13,263 nucleotides of DNA from an uncultured Pseudomonadota bacterium (GTDB lineage: Bacteria > Pseudomonadota > Gammaproteobacteria > Burkholderiales > Burkholderiaceae). Both the position numbers and the translations under genes were made by a program. Where the stretch lies: assembly GCA_946480245.1 (NCBI GenBank), contig CAMLIZ010000130.1, positions 1 through 13,263 of the forward strand, in the 5' to 3' direction. Of the stretch, positions 1 to 7,964 are shown piece after piece; position 1 is the first letter of the stretch, and each line of letters begins with the position of its first letter. A model generated the notes under the pieces. The model ran no database searches. It was not told the DNA's origin and saw only the letters and a program-made list of their open reading frames with translations.

Positions 1-1408
1 GTGCCAGGTTGAGGCGCGCGAACGCATGGTCGCCGTCGAGCGCGGCATTGCTGCCCGAATCGTCGCGGATGGTGATGCGTGCGCGGTCGTAGCGCGCGCT
101 CAGCGTCGAGCTCCAGCGCGGCGACAGCGCCAGCGTGTCGCTGGCGTACGCGGCCAGCGCGCCGTTGCGCGTGTGCGCATCGGTGTCGAGCTCGAACTCG
201 CCCGCCGGCGTCGTGCCGCGCGTCGCGTCGAAGGTGGCGGGTTGCGCATCGAGCCGGTAATGGGCTGACCCGAAGTCGGCGCTGGCGCCCGCCACGAACT
301 GGTTCTTGTGCCGCCCCAGCGCGCGGCTCGACGTGAACTGCAGGCCCAGGCCCCAGCCCGCCTGCTCCACCGCAGAGCGGTCGTTGAAGGCCTGCACGGT
401 GTCCACGGTGCCGGTGTCGCCGTCGACGCTGCCGTAGTCGCCGTTGACGTTGCTGCTGAGGTTGCCGTTGCGATAGCGGCGCAGGTAGGCGTTGCCGACG
501 ATCGCATCGTCGTCGCCGATCGCGTGCCGCGCCGTGGCGGACAGCATCGCGAGCCGGTTGCGATGGATGTCGGGGTGCGTGTAGGCGGCGCGGATGTCGC
601 TCGCAAAGGACGCGGGCAACGTCTGCGTGCCTTCGAGCCGGTTGTCCGCCAGCGTGAGGCTGGCCTCCACGTCGTCGGCGTCGGCTTGGTAGCCCAGCTT
701 GCCGAAGAACTGCCGGATGCGGCTGGCGTTGTGCTGCTCCCAGCCGTGGTCGCTGGCGGCATGGCCGGTGGCGAACCAGTCCCACGCGCCGGCCGCCCCG
801 CCGTGCGCGAACTCGGCCTCGCGCCGGCCGAACGATCCGCCGGACAACGCCAGCTCGGTGCCCGGCTGGCGCCGGCCGCGCTTGGTTTGCACGGCCAAGG
901 CACCGCCCAGCGTGTTCAACCCGTACAGCGGATTGGAGCCGGGAATCACCTGCAGGCTGGCGATGGCCGAGGGCGCCAGCAGATCCCAGTTCACCACGTC
1001 GCCGAACGGCTCGTTGATGCGCACCCCGTCCTGGTACACCGACAGGCCCTGCGGCACGCCGAGCAGCGGCGACGCGGTGAAGCCGCGAAACGCGATGTCG
1101 GGCTGGTACGGGTTGCCTTGTGCGGCGTTGGCACTCATGCCGCCCGGCTCGGCCTCGAGGAACTCGCCGAGGCCGCCCTGGCGCGAACGGGCCAGCGCGC
1201 GCCCATCGAAGACCTGCACGTTGGCCGGCACATCGCGCAAGGCCAGGCCCAGGCCGGCCAGCGGCGTGAAGCCGACCACCTCCACGCGCTGCAGGTCGGC
1301 CACGTCACCGGCTCGGTCGTCGGCATGCACCAGGCCGCAGGCCAGCGCGCCGGCCACCGCGGCAGCGGCGCGTCGGCGGCGGCGCGTCAGCGGATCGCCA
1401 CGCCCCAC
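1..1408 (-). CDS. TonB-dependent outer-membrane receptor, 3' end cut by window edge
   Basis: About 469 N-terminal codons are visible; the rest of the barrel lies beyond the left edge. The minus-strand reading frame gives an Arg-rich start, a hydrophobic stretch ending in a likely signal-peptidase site (GLVHA), then a TonB-box-like LQRVEVVG. A complete plug domain follows, with recognisable motifs such as DIAFRGFTASPLL, YQDGVRINEPFGD, NWDLL, IPGSNPLYGLNTLGGAL. After it come alternating beta-barrel strands. The family imports scarce ligands across the outer membrane using TonB energy; the ligand here is unknown. It is the last visible gene of the PQQ alcohol dehydrogenase operon and overlaps the end of the beta-propeller gene by 22 nt, so translation is probably coupled. 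The start is uncertain: I chose an in-frame GTG at 1408, but no good ribosome binding site is visible and no ATG is better placed. Its position suggests a role in supplying PQQ, a lanthanide or a substrate to the periplasm (inference). Confidence 0.88.
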   Translation of the reverse strand, partial: MGRGDPLTRRRRRAAAAVAGALACGLVHADDRAGDVADLQRVEVVGFTPLAGLGLALRDVPANVQVFDGRALARSRQGGLGEFLEAEPGGMSANAAQGNPYQPDIAFRGFTASPLLGVPQGLSVYQDGVRINEPFGDVVNWDLLAPSAIASLQVIPGSNPLYGLNTLGGALAVQTKRGRRQPGTELALSGGSFGRREAEFAHGGAAGAWDWFATGHAASDHGWEQHNASRIRQFFGKLGYQADADDVEASLTLADNRLEGTQTLPASFASDIRAAYTHPDIHRNRLAMLSATARHAIGDDDAIVGNAYLRRYRNGNLSSNVNGDYGSVDGDTGTVDTVQAFNDRSAVEQAGWGLGLQFTSSRALGRHKNQFVAGASADFGSAHYRLDAQPATFDATRGTTPAGEFELDTDAHTRNGALAAYASDTLALSPRWSSTLSARYDRARITIRDDSGSNAALDGDHAFARLNLA

Positions 1409-2331
1409 GGCAGCTTGCCAACCGGCACGTCGGCGATCTTCACGAGGTGTTCGGTGTCGATCACCGACACCGCGCCCGAGCGCCCACAGGCCACATACAG
1501 CTTGCGGCCGTCGGGCGTGAGCGCCATGTTCCAGGGCCGCTGGCCCACGCCGATGGTGGCCACGATGGCCAGCGTGGCCGTGTCGAGCACCGACACGCTG
1601 GCCTCGCCGCCGTTGGAGATGAACACGTACCGGCCGTCGGGTTGCACGGCGATGCCGTTGCTGCGCACGCCGGCCTTGACCCGGGCGCGCACGCTGAAGT
1701 CCCGCGTGTCGATCACGTACACCTCGCTCGCGTTCTCGGCGGCGACGTAGGCCACCCGGCCATCGGGCGAAAAGCCGATGCCGCGCGGACGCGCCCCCAC
1801 GGCGACCTGCGCCACCTGGCGGCGCTGTGCCACGTCGATCACGTCCACCGCCCCGCCCTCTTCGGCGCTCACCAGCACGAGCCGGCCATCGGGGCTGAAC
1901 ATCGCGTGCTCGGGGTTCTTGCCGCGCACCGCCACCGCAAAGGCCTTGCGCTGCGTCTGCGTGTCGACGAACGCGATCTGGTTGCCCTGCTCCACCGCCG
2001 CGATCACCCAGCGGCCGTCGGGCGACAGGCCCAGGCCTTCGGGCGATTCACCCAGCGCGATGGTGCCGGCGGACTTGCGCGCATCGAGGTCCACCACCAC
2101 CAGCTGGTTGCCCGGCTGGTCGCTCACATAGGCCGTGCGACCATCGAGCCCGATCACCACGCCGCGCGGCTTGCTGCCGGCGGCGATTTCGCCCACCACC
2201 TGGTCGGTCGCGGTGTCGATCACGCTCAACGTGCCCGAGCCCTCGTTGGGCACGTAGGCGAACGGTGCGGCCAGCGCAGCCGGCACGGCCAGCATCAGCA
2301 TGCCGGCGAACAGAAACGAAGCGACGCGCAT
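1387..2331 (-). CDS. PQQ-catabolism-associated YVTN beta-propeller protein, periplasmic
   Basis: A 314-residue protein with a signal peptide (residues 1 to about 21, ending PAALAA), followed almost entirely by seven roughly 42-residue propeller repeats. Each repeat shows the pattern xSVIDTAT...G..P.G...SPDGR..YV (for example near residues 24-70, 100-123, 145-166, 188-208, 230-250, 271-292). It resembles the family often named PQQ-dependent catabolism-associated beta-propeller protein, which sits beside quinoprotein alcohol dehydrogenase genes. The molecular function of that family is not established; a scaffold or chaperone role for periplasmic redox proteins is only a guess. The ATG at 2331 is preceded by GGAG seven bases upstream and yields a normal signal peptide. 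An upstream ATG at 2364, which overlaps the b561 stop as ATGA, would add 11 residues before the signal peptide and is less likely. The 3' end overlaps the start of the TonB receptor gene. Confidence 0.9.
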   Translation of the reverse strand: MRVASFLFAGMLMLAVPAALAAPFAYVPNEGSGTLSVIDTATDQVVGEIAAGSKPRGVVIGLDGRTAYVSDQPGNQLVVVDLDARKSAGTIALGESPEGLGLSPDGRWVIAAVEQGNQIAFVDTQTQRKAFAVAVRGKNPEHAMFSPDGRLVLVSAEEGGAVDVIDVAQRRQVAQVAVGARPRGIGFSPDGRVAYVAAENASEVYVIDTRDFSVRARVKAGVRSNGIAVQPDGRYVFISNGGEASVSVLDTATLAIVATIGVGQRPWNMALTPDGRKLYVACGRSGAVSVIDTEHLVKIADVPVGKLPWGVAIR

Positions 2332-2360
2332 GGTGCAACTCCACGAAGCAGGCAGCGGGT

Positions 2361-2918
2361 TCATGGCCGTGCCCACGGCCACATGCGCGCGACGATGCCG
2401 TCGCGCTCGACGAAGGCGTGCGCCAGCGCAGCGGCCACATGCGCGGCGATCGCGGCCACGAAGAGCCAGCCCGTGGCCACATGCAGCCCGTTCAACAGCG
2501 TATAGAGCGCAGGCAGGTCCGGGCCCCAGGGCTTGAGCGCGATGCCGAAGAAGCGCACACCGTGCTTGCTGAAGTTCGACGCCAGCCAGCCCGACAGCGG
2601 CAGCAGCAGCATGCAGGCATACAGGGTGCGGTGGCCGAGCACGGCCGCACGCCGCTGCCAGCGCGGCATCGACATCGGCAGCGCGGGCGGCCGATGCGCC
2701 AGCCGCCAGGCCAGCCGGCACAGCACCAGCAGGCCCAGCACGATGCCGATCGACTTGTGCAGGTTGATCACGCCGGCGCGCGCCGGCGTGCCACGCGGCG
2801 CCAGCTCGTCGAGCAGCAAGCCGAACGCGATCTGCCCGAGCAGCAGCGCGCCGAGCAGCCAGTGCATCGCGATCGCCACGGCACCGTAGCGCTGCGGGGC
2901 TGCGCGCGCCGCGGCCAT
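2361..2918 (-). CDS. Cytochrome b561 family membrane protein
   Basis: A 185-residue integral membrane protein of the bacterial b561 (CybB-like) family. Four hydrophobic segments lie near residues 15-37, 55-75, 95-113 and 148-168. Candidate haem-b ligands are H19 (AMHW), H54 (NLHKSIG), H146 (GLHVATGW) and H160 (AAHVAAAL), placed as expected for two transmembrane haems. Members pass electrons between the quinone pool and periplasmic partners. Here the gene directly follows a cytochrome c gene (stop and start share a base, TGATG) inside the quinoprotein operon. It could therefore connect periplasmic cytochrome c with the membrane quinones (inference). The ATG at 2918 was chosen because it follows the cytochrome c stop and gives the standard short N-terminus before the first histidine segment. 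Length is normal for the family. Confidence 0.92.
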   Translation of the reverse strand: MAAARAAPQRYGAVAIAMHWLLGALLLGQIAFGLLLDELAPRGTPARAGVINLHKSIGIVLGLLVLCRLAWRLAHRPPALPMSMPRWQRRAAVLGHRTLYACMLLLPLSGWLASNFSKHGVRFFGIALKPWGPDLPALYTLLNGLHVATGWLFVAAIAAHVAAALAHAFVERDGIVARMWPWARP

Positions 2919-3304
2919 CACGGCCTCTGCCGCAGCGTGCTGAGGTAGGCGATCACGTCGGCGCGATCGCTCGCGTCCGGCACCGCGAAGAACATCTTCA
3001 CGCCATGCAGCACCTGCCGCGGGTTCGTGAGGTAGGCGTCCAGTCGCTGCTCGTCCCACACCTTCCACTGCCGGCTGACCGCGCGCATCTTCTTCGAGTA
3101 GTCGTAGCCGTGCACCGAGGCGATCGGGCGGCCCACCACGTCGAACAAGGTGGGGCCCACCTGGTTCACGCCGGCCTGCGTGGAATGGCAGTTGGCGCAG
3201 GTCTTGTCGAACAGCGCCTGGCCGGCCGCTGCGTCCGCCGCGCGTGCGCCCGTGCACAGGGCCAGGCCGGCGACGGCGAGCGCGACCGCGTGATGCAATC
3301 TCAT
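2918..3304 (-). CDS. Class I c-type cytochrome, periplasmic
   Basis: A 128-residue exported monohaem cytochrome. A signal peptide (residues 1 to about 22, ending GARA) is followed by the haem-binding CANCH (C36, C39, H40) and a mitochondrial/c2-like fold: GPTLFDVVGRP, GYDYS, W80, and a C-terminal PRQVLHGVKMFF in which M104 is the likely second axial ligand. It probably accepts electrons from the quinoprotein alcohol dehydrogenase, directly or through the cytochrome domain encoded just upstream, and passes them to an oxidase or to the adjacent b561 protein (inference). The ATG at 3304 has a strong ribosome binding site, AAGGAGAT, ending a few bases upstream. The frame stays open further upstream into the preceding gene, but that extension lacks a signal peptide at its start and is discarded. 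The stop overlaps the b561 start by one base. Confidence 0.94.
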   Translation of the reverse strand: MRLHHAVALAVAGLALCTGARAADAAAGQALFDKTCANCHSTQAGVNQVGPTLFDVVGRPIASVHGYDYSKKMRAVSRQWKVWDEQRLDAYLTNPRQVLHGVKMFFAVPDASDRADVIAYLSTLRQRP

Positions 3305-3327
3305 GGGGATCTCCTTCGGTTGTCCGC

Positions 3328-4437
3328 TCACTTGTCCTGCAGGGATTTCAGGTAGGCGAGGATGTTGGTGAAGTCCTGGCGCGTGAACACGTCCTTCCAT
3401 GTGGGCATGCCCTTGGCCGGCCGGCCGTCGGTGACGGTGGTGAAGAACACCTCGTCCATCTGGTCGCCGTACTTCAGCTTCAGCCGCCGCAGGTTGATCC
3501 TGCGGTCCTCGACGACAGCGTTGGGGCCGTGGCAATGCGCGCAGGTGCCGTTGAAGATCTCCTTGCCGGCCACCGCGTTGCCTGCGGCCGGCTCCGCCGC
3601 CGCAGGGGCGGAGGCGGAGGCGGCGCCGGCCAGTGCCAGCTGCATCGGGCCGGCATCGGTCATCGTCACGGCAGGGGCCGCGGCAAGGACCGCGTACTTC
3701 ACACCCAGCTCATGGATGCGCGGCGCCAGCTGTGCCAGCACCTTGTCCACGTCGTCGCGCAGCGCGGCCTGCTTCTTCGAGAAGCCGATGGCCGCCTCGA
3801 ACTGCATTTGCGGCGCGGCCACCGGCGTCACGTCGAACGCGTCGTGCAGCGTCGAGCGGTTGATGTAGCCGGCGCTCGGGCCCCACACGAAGGCGGCGTC
3901 CACCTCGCCGGCAGCCAGGCGGCGCATCGCCTCCTCCGGGTCCATCACCGTCACCGAGGTGACGTCGTTGCGCAGGGCCAGCAGGCTTTGCGGCGGCGAG
4001 CCGAACTGCACCGCCACGCGCTTGCCCTTCAGTGCATCGACGCTGACCACCGGATGCGCCTTGGGCGAGACCAGTGCATAGCCCAGCGTGAGGATGGGCC
4101 GCGAGAAGACCACGCGCGGGCCCATGAAGTCGGCCACGGCCGGCAGCCCCACGGCCAGGTCGCACCGGCCGGCCAACAGCGTGGCGCCCAGGTTGCGCTT
4201 GCCGAAGTAGCTGAGCGACCACACGGTTTCCATGGGCCGCCCCAACGCCTCGGCCACGGCCTGGCCGATCTCGACGTACAGGCCGGGCGCGCCCTTGTCG
4301 CGCGCCTCGGGCGCATTGCTGCTGAAGGGCAGGTTGGCGGGATCTGCGCACAGGCGCAGGGGTGCTGCCGCGGCCTGCGCGGCCGCCGCCGCGCAAGCCA
4401 TCGCCGCCATCAGTGCTGCAAAGGTGGCGAGTCGCAT
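3328..4437 (-). CDS. Periplasmic binding protein (MxaJ/XoxJ-like) fused to a cytochrome c domain
   Basis: A 369-residue two-domain periplasmic protein. Residues 1 to about 25 form a signal peptide. Residues 26 to about 255 are a family-3-type solute-binding fold: PLRLCADPANLPFSS at the start, GLYVEIGQAVAEALG, the LLAGRCDLAVGLPA segment, and the second-lobe LKGKRVAVQFGSPP. This is like the quinoprotein dehydrogenase-associated binding proteins related to MxaJ/XoxJ. An Ala/Pro-rich linker (about 268-290) leads to a c-type cytochrome domain with CAHCH (C299, C302, H303) and a probable Met ligand M344 in KGMPTW. In methanol dehydrogenase systems J and G (cytochrome) are separate partners of the enzyme; here they appear as one chain, probably the immediate electron acceptor docked to the dehydrogenase (inference). 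The ATG at 4437 follows the dehydrogenase stop by 4 nt, with its GGAG inside the end of that gene. An upstream ATG at 4467 would lie within the dehydrogenase gene. Confidence 0.9.
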   Translation of the reverse strand: MRLATFAALMAAMACAAAAAQAAAAPLRLCADPANLPFSSNAPEARDKGAPGLYVEIGQAVAEALGRPMETVWSLSYFGKRNLGATLLAGRCDLAVGLPAVADFMGPRVVFSRPILTLGYALVSPKAHPVVSVDALKGKRVAVQFGSPPQSLLALRNDVTSVTVMDPEEAMRRLAAGEVDAAFVWGPSAGYINRSTLHDAFDVTPVAAPQMQFEAAIGFSKKQAALRDDVDKVLAQLAPRIHELGVKYAVLAAAPAVTMTDAGPMQLALAGAASASAPAAAEPAAGNAVAGKEIFNGTCAHCHGPNAVVEDRRINLRRLKLKYGDQMDEVFFTTVTDGRPAKGMPTWKDVFTRQDFTNILAYLKSLQDK

Positions 4438-4441
4438 CGCA

Positions 4442-6148
4442 TTACTCCGAGAAGACGAAGATGGCACCGCCTTCGGGCGTGGCTTCGGTCATCTTCTTGC
4501 CCACGTCACCCAGGAAGGCCGGGATCGACGCGGTGCGGCCGACCACGATCGCCACGTACTGCTTGCCGCCCACCGAGTAGCTGATCGGGCCGGCGCCGAT
4601 GCCCGAGCCCAGCGAGGCCTGCCACAGCTCCTTGCCGTTCCTGGCGTCGAAGGCGTGGAAGATGCCGTGCAGGTCACCCCAGAACGTGAGGCCGCCGGCG
4701 GTGGTGAGCGTGCCGCCGTTGAACGGCAGGTCGGTCTTGACGCCCCACACCTTCTTCTGCGCCACCGGGTCCCAGGCCACCAGCTCGCCCATGTAGCCGC
4801 CGGGGCCGGGCATGGTGGGGAAGTCGGCACCCAGGTAGAACACGCCCTTGCGGTAGTTCACCTCCGACACCGACCAGTCCATGCACACGTTGTTGGTCGG
4901 GATGTAGACCAGGCCCGTATCGGGGTTGAACGACATCGGCTGCCAGTTCTTGCCGCCGATCAGGTTGGGGCACACGCCCTTGACCGGATGGTTGGGGCCG
5001 GGCCGCATCGCGGGGTCGGCGTCGGGCTGGCCGGTGGCCACGTCGATCTTCGAGGCCCAGTTCGTGGGAACGTACTTCTCGGCGGAAACGATCTTGCCGT
5101 TCTCGCGATTGACCACGTAGAAGAAGCCGTTGCGATCGGCCTTCAGGTAGACCGGCGTCTTCTGGCCCTTGATCTTCAGATCGGCCAGCACCAGCTCGTT
5201 GACGCCGTCGTAATCCCATGCGTCTTCGGGCGTGGCCTGCACCCACCACTTGATCTTGCCGGTGTCGGCGTCGAAGGCCACCGTGCTCGACGAATACAGG
5301 TTGGTCAGCTTGCCGTAGTTGACGTCGCCGGTGCTGCGCACGGCGGAGTTCCACGGGCCGGGATTCGAGGTGCCCCACAGCACGGTGTTGGTCTTGGGGT
5401 CGTACGAGCCGACCAGCCAGGCCACGGCGCCACCGTGCTGCCAGCTGTCGCCCTTCCAGGTGTCGTTGTTGGCCTCGCCGGGGCCAGGCACCGTCCAGGT
5501 CTTCCACACCTCCTTGCCGGTGTTCACGTCGTAGGCCTGCAGGCTGCCGCGGGCGCCGTACTCGCCGCCGCCGAAGCCGGTGATGACCTTGTCACGCACC
5601 ACCAACGGCGGCGAGGTGATCACCGAGCCCTGCTTGTAGTCGACCACCGTGGAGGTCCACAGCTCCTTGCCGGTGGCTGCGTCCACCGCGGACAGCTTGC
5701 CGTCGAGGCGACCGACGAAGATCTTGCCGTCGGCATAGGTCACGCCGCGGCTGTTCACGTCGCAGCACGCGTACTGCAGCGTGTCGTCGGGGATGTCGGG
5801 CTGGTAGGTCCACTTGCGCGCGCCGGTGCGCGCGTCGAGCGCGTACACGAACTTCGGGCCCCACGACGTGCTCACGTACATGGTGTCGCCGATCACGATC
5901 GGCGTGGCCTCGTTCGAGCGCAGCGAGCCGAGCTGGAACGAGTACGCCAGCTTGAGCTTGCCGACGTTGGCCGCGTTGATCTGCTTGAGCGGCGAGTAGC
6001 GGGTGTTGTCGTAGCCGCGGCCGTACATCGGCCAGCCGTTGGCGTCGGCGGCGTTGCCGTCGGCTGCGTGCGCCAGCGTGGCCAGCGCGGCGCCGGCAAG
6101 CAGCGTGGCCGAGCGCAGCAGGCGCATCAGGGGCTGTGGGTGAACCAT
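4442..6148 (-). CDS. PQQ-dependent alcohol dehydrogenase, lanthanide-type active site
   Basis: A 568-residue periplasmic quinoprotein that oxidises alcohols to aldehydes and gives electrons to cytochrome c. A signal peptide (1 to about 28, ending TLAHA) precedes an eight-bladed propeller. Visible family features are NTRYSPL near 48-54, the adjacent-cysteine pair C128-C129 that forms a disulfide above PQQ, GGGEYG with metal ligand E196, SNPGPWN with N262, the catalytic D312 in WDYDGVNE, and R339. D314, two residues after the catalytic Asp, is the residue that marks lanthanide-using XoxF, ExaF and PedH; calcium enzymes usually have Ala, Ser or Thr there. There is no CxxCH, so this is not a quinohaemoprotein. 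Substrate is unproven: ethanol or other short alcohols, or methanol as in the Mdh2 enzymes of Burkholderiales, are possible. The ATG at 6148 has GGAGGAG upstream. It lies 22 nt after the aldehyde dehydrogenase gene and 4 nt before the fusion gene. Confidence 0.95.
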   Translation of the reverse strand: MVHPQPLMRLLRSATLLAGAALATLAHAADGNAADANGWPMYGRGYDNTRYSPLKQINAANVGKLKLAYSFQLGSLRSNEATPIVIGDTMYVSTSWGPKFVYALDARTGARKWTYQPDIPDDTLQYACCDVNSRGVTYADGKIFVGRLDGKLSAVDAATGKELWTSTVVDYKQGSVITSPPLVVRDKVITGFGGGEYGARGSLQAYDVNTGKEVWKTWTVPGPGEANNDTWKGDSWQHGGAVAWLVGSYDPKTNTVLWGTSNPGPWNSAVRSTGDVNYGKLTNLYSSSTVAFDADTGKIKWWVQATPEDAWDYDGVNELVLADLKIKGQKTPVYLKADRNGFFYVVNRENGKIVSAEKYVPTNWASKIDVATGQPDADPAMRPGPNHPVKGVCPNLIGGKNWQPMSFNPDTGLVYIPTNNVCMDWSVSEVNYRKGVFYLGADFPTMPGPGGYMGELVAWDPVAQKKVWGVKTDLPFNGGTLTTAGGLTFWGDLHGIFHAFDARNGKELWQASLGSGIGAGPISYSVGGKQYVAIVVGRTASIPAFLGDVGKKMTEATPEGGAIFVFSE

Positions 6149-6170
6149 GGTTGTCTCCTCCGGGCAGGGT

Positions 6171-7691
<1,521 letters not shown>

Positions 7692-7743
7692 GAAAGGTCT
7701 CCTGCGATTGAGAGGGAGTGGGCCGTGGAACGCGGCTCAAATC

Positions 7744-7758
7744 GCAATAGCCATGCCA
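7744..7758 (-). promoter_or_regulatory. Sigma-54 promoter for the aldehyde/alcohol dehydrogenase operon
   Basis: Read on the minus strand the sequence is TGGCATGGCTATTGC. The -24 GG and the -12 GC are separated by exactly 10 bp, and 10 of 11 consensus positions of TGGCACG-N4-TTGC match. Transcription would begin near 7732, about 41 nt upstream of the aldehyde dehydrogenase ATG, leaving room for the AGGAG ribosome binding site. Sigma-54 promoters need an enhancer-binding activator, so the operon is probably inducible. Confidence 0.75.
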
Positions 7759-7854
7759 TCCACACCATGCGGCGCAGCGGGCCGCAAAGCTCAGGCCTTA
7801 CCCTTGGATGCGGTGTTCGCAAGGCATCGGTGTCACGCCGGCCTGGTACAGCGT

Positions 7855-7871
7855 TGTGCCGCAATGGAACA
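7855..7871. promoter_or_regulatory. Candidate activator-binding palindrome between the two sigma-54 promoters
   Basis: The 17-bp sequence TGTGCCGCAATGGAACA has arms TGTGCC and GGAACA (reverse complement TGTTCC), which match at five of six positions around a 5-bp spacer. It lies about 97 bp upstream of one promoter and 66 bp upstream of the other, a usual distance for an upstream activator site. Looser half-sites (TGTCAC at 7831, GGTACA at 7845) lie next to it. The binding protein is unknown; an AcoR-type Fis-family activator would fit the gene content. Confidence 0.4.
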
Positions 7872-7937
7872 GTGCAGGCGTGCTGTCATGGCGCACTCGG
7901 GCGTTGCAGCCTGGGCGGCCCATGGGGTCGATCGGAT

Positions 7938-7952
7938 TGGCACGCACCTTGC
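7938..7952 (+). promoter_or_regulatory. Sigma-54 promoter for pqqU
   Basis: The sequence TGGCACGCACCTTGC matches all 11 conserved positions of TGGCACG-N4-TTGC, with 10 bp between the -24 GG and the -12 GC. The expected transcription start is near 7963-7965, essentially at the ATG of the downstream receptor gene. The transcript would then have no leader, or the receptor start or promoter assignment needs correction. Confidence 0.7.
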
Positions 7953-7964
7953 GGCCGCGTCGTC

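Larger units (their letters stand above)
7692..7964. other. Divergent intergenic control region between the PQQ operon and pqqU
   Basis: This 273-nt gap separates the divergently transcribed aldehyde dehydrogenase and PqqU-like genes. It holds two outward-facing sigma-54 promoter motifs and at least one palindrome between them, described in their own entries. Open frames crossing it (for example a plus-strand frame from 7690) have no recognisable protein content and are not counted as genes. Confidence 0.8.

Noticed and set aside
308..1750. Long plus-strand open frame opposite the TonB receptor and propeller genes
   Set aside because: Composition is low-complexity (Arg, Ala, Val, His rich) with no family motifs; it mirrors GC-rich third positions of the real minus-strand genes.
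4442..6148. Quinohaemoprotein (type II) alcohol dehydrogenase
   Set aside because: No CxxCH and no C-terminal cytochrome extension; the cytochrome is on the separate fusion protein encoded downstream.
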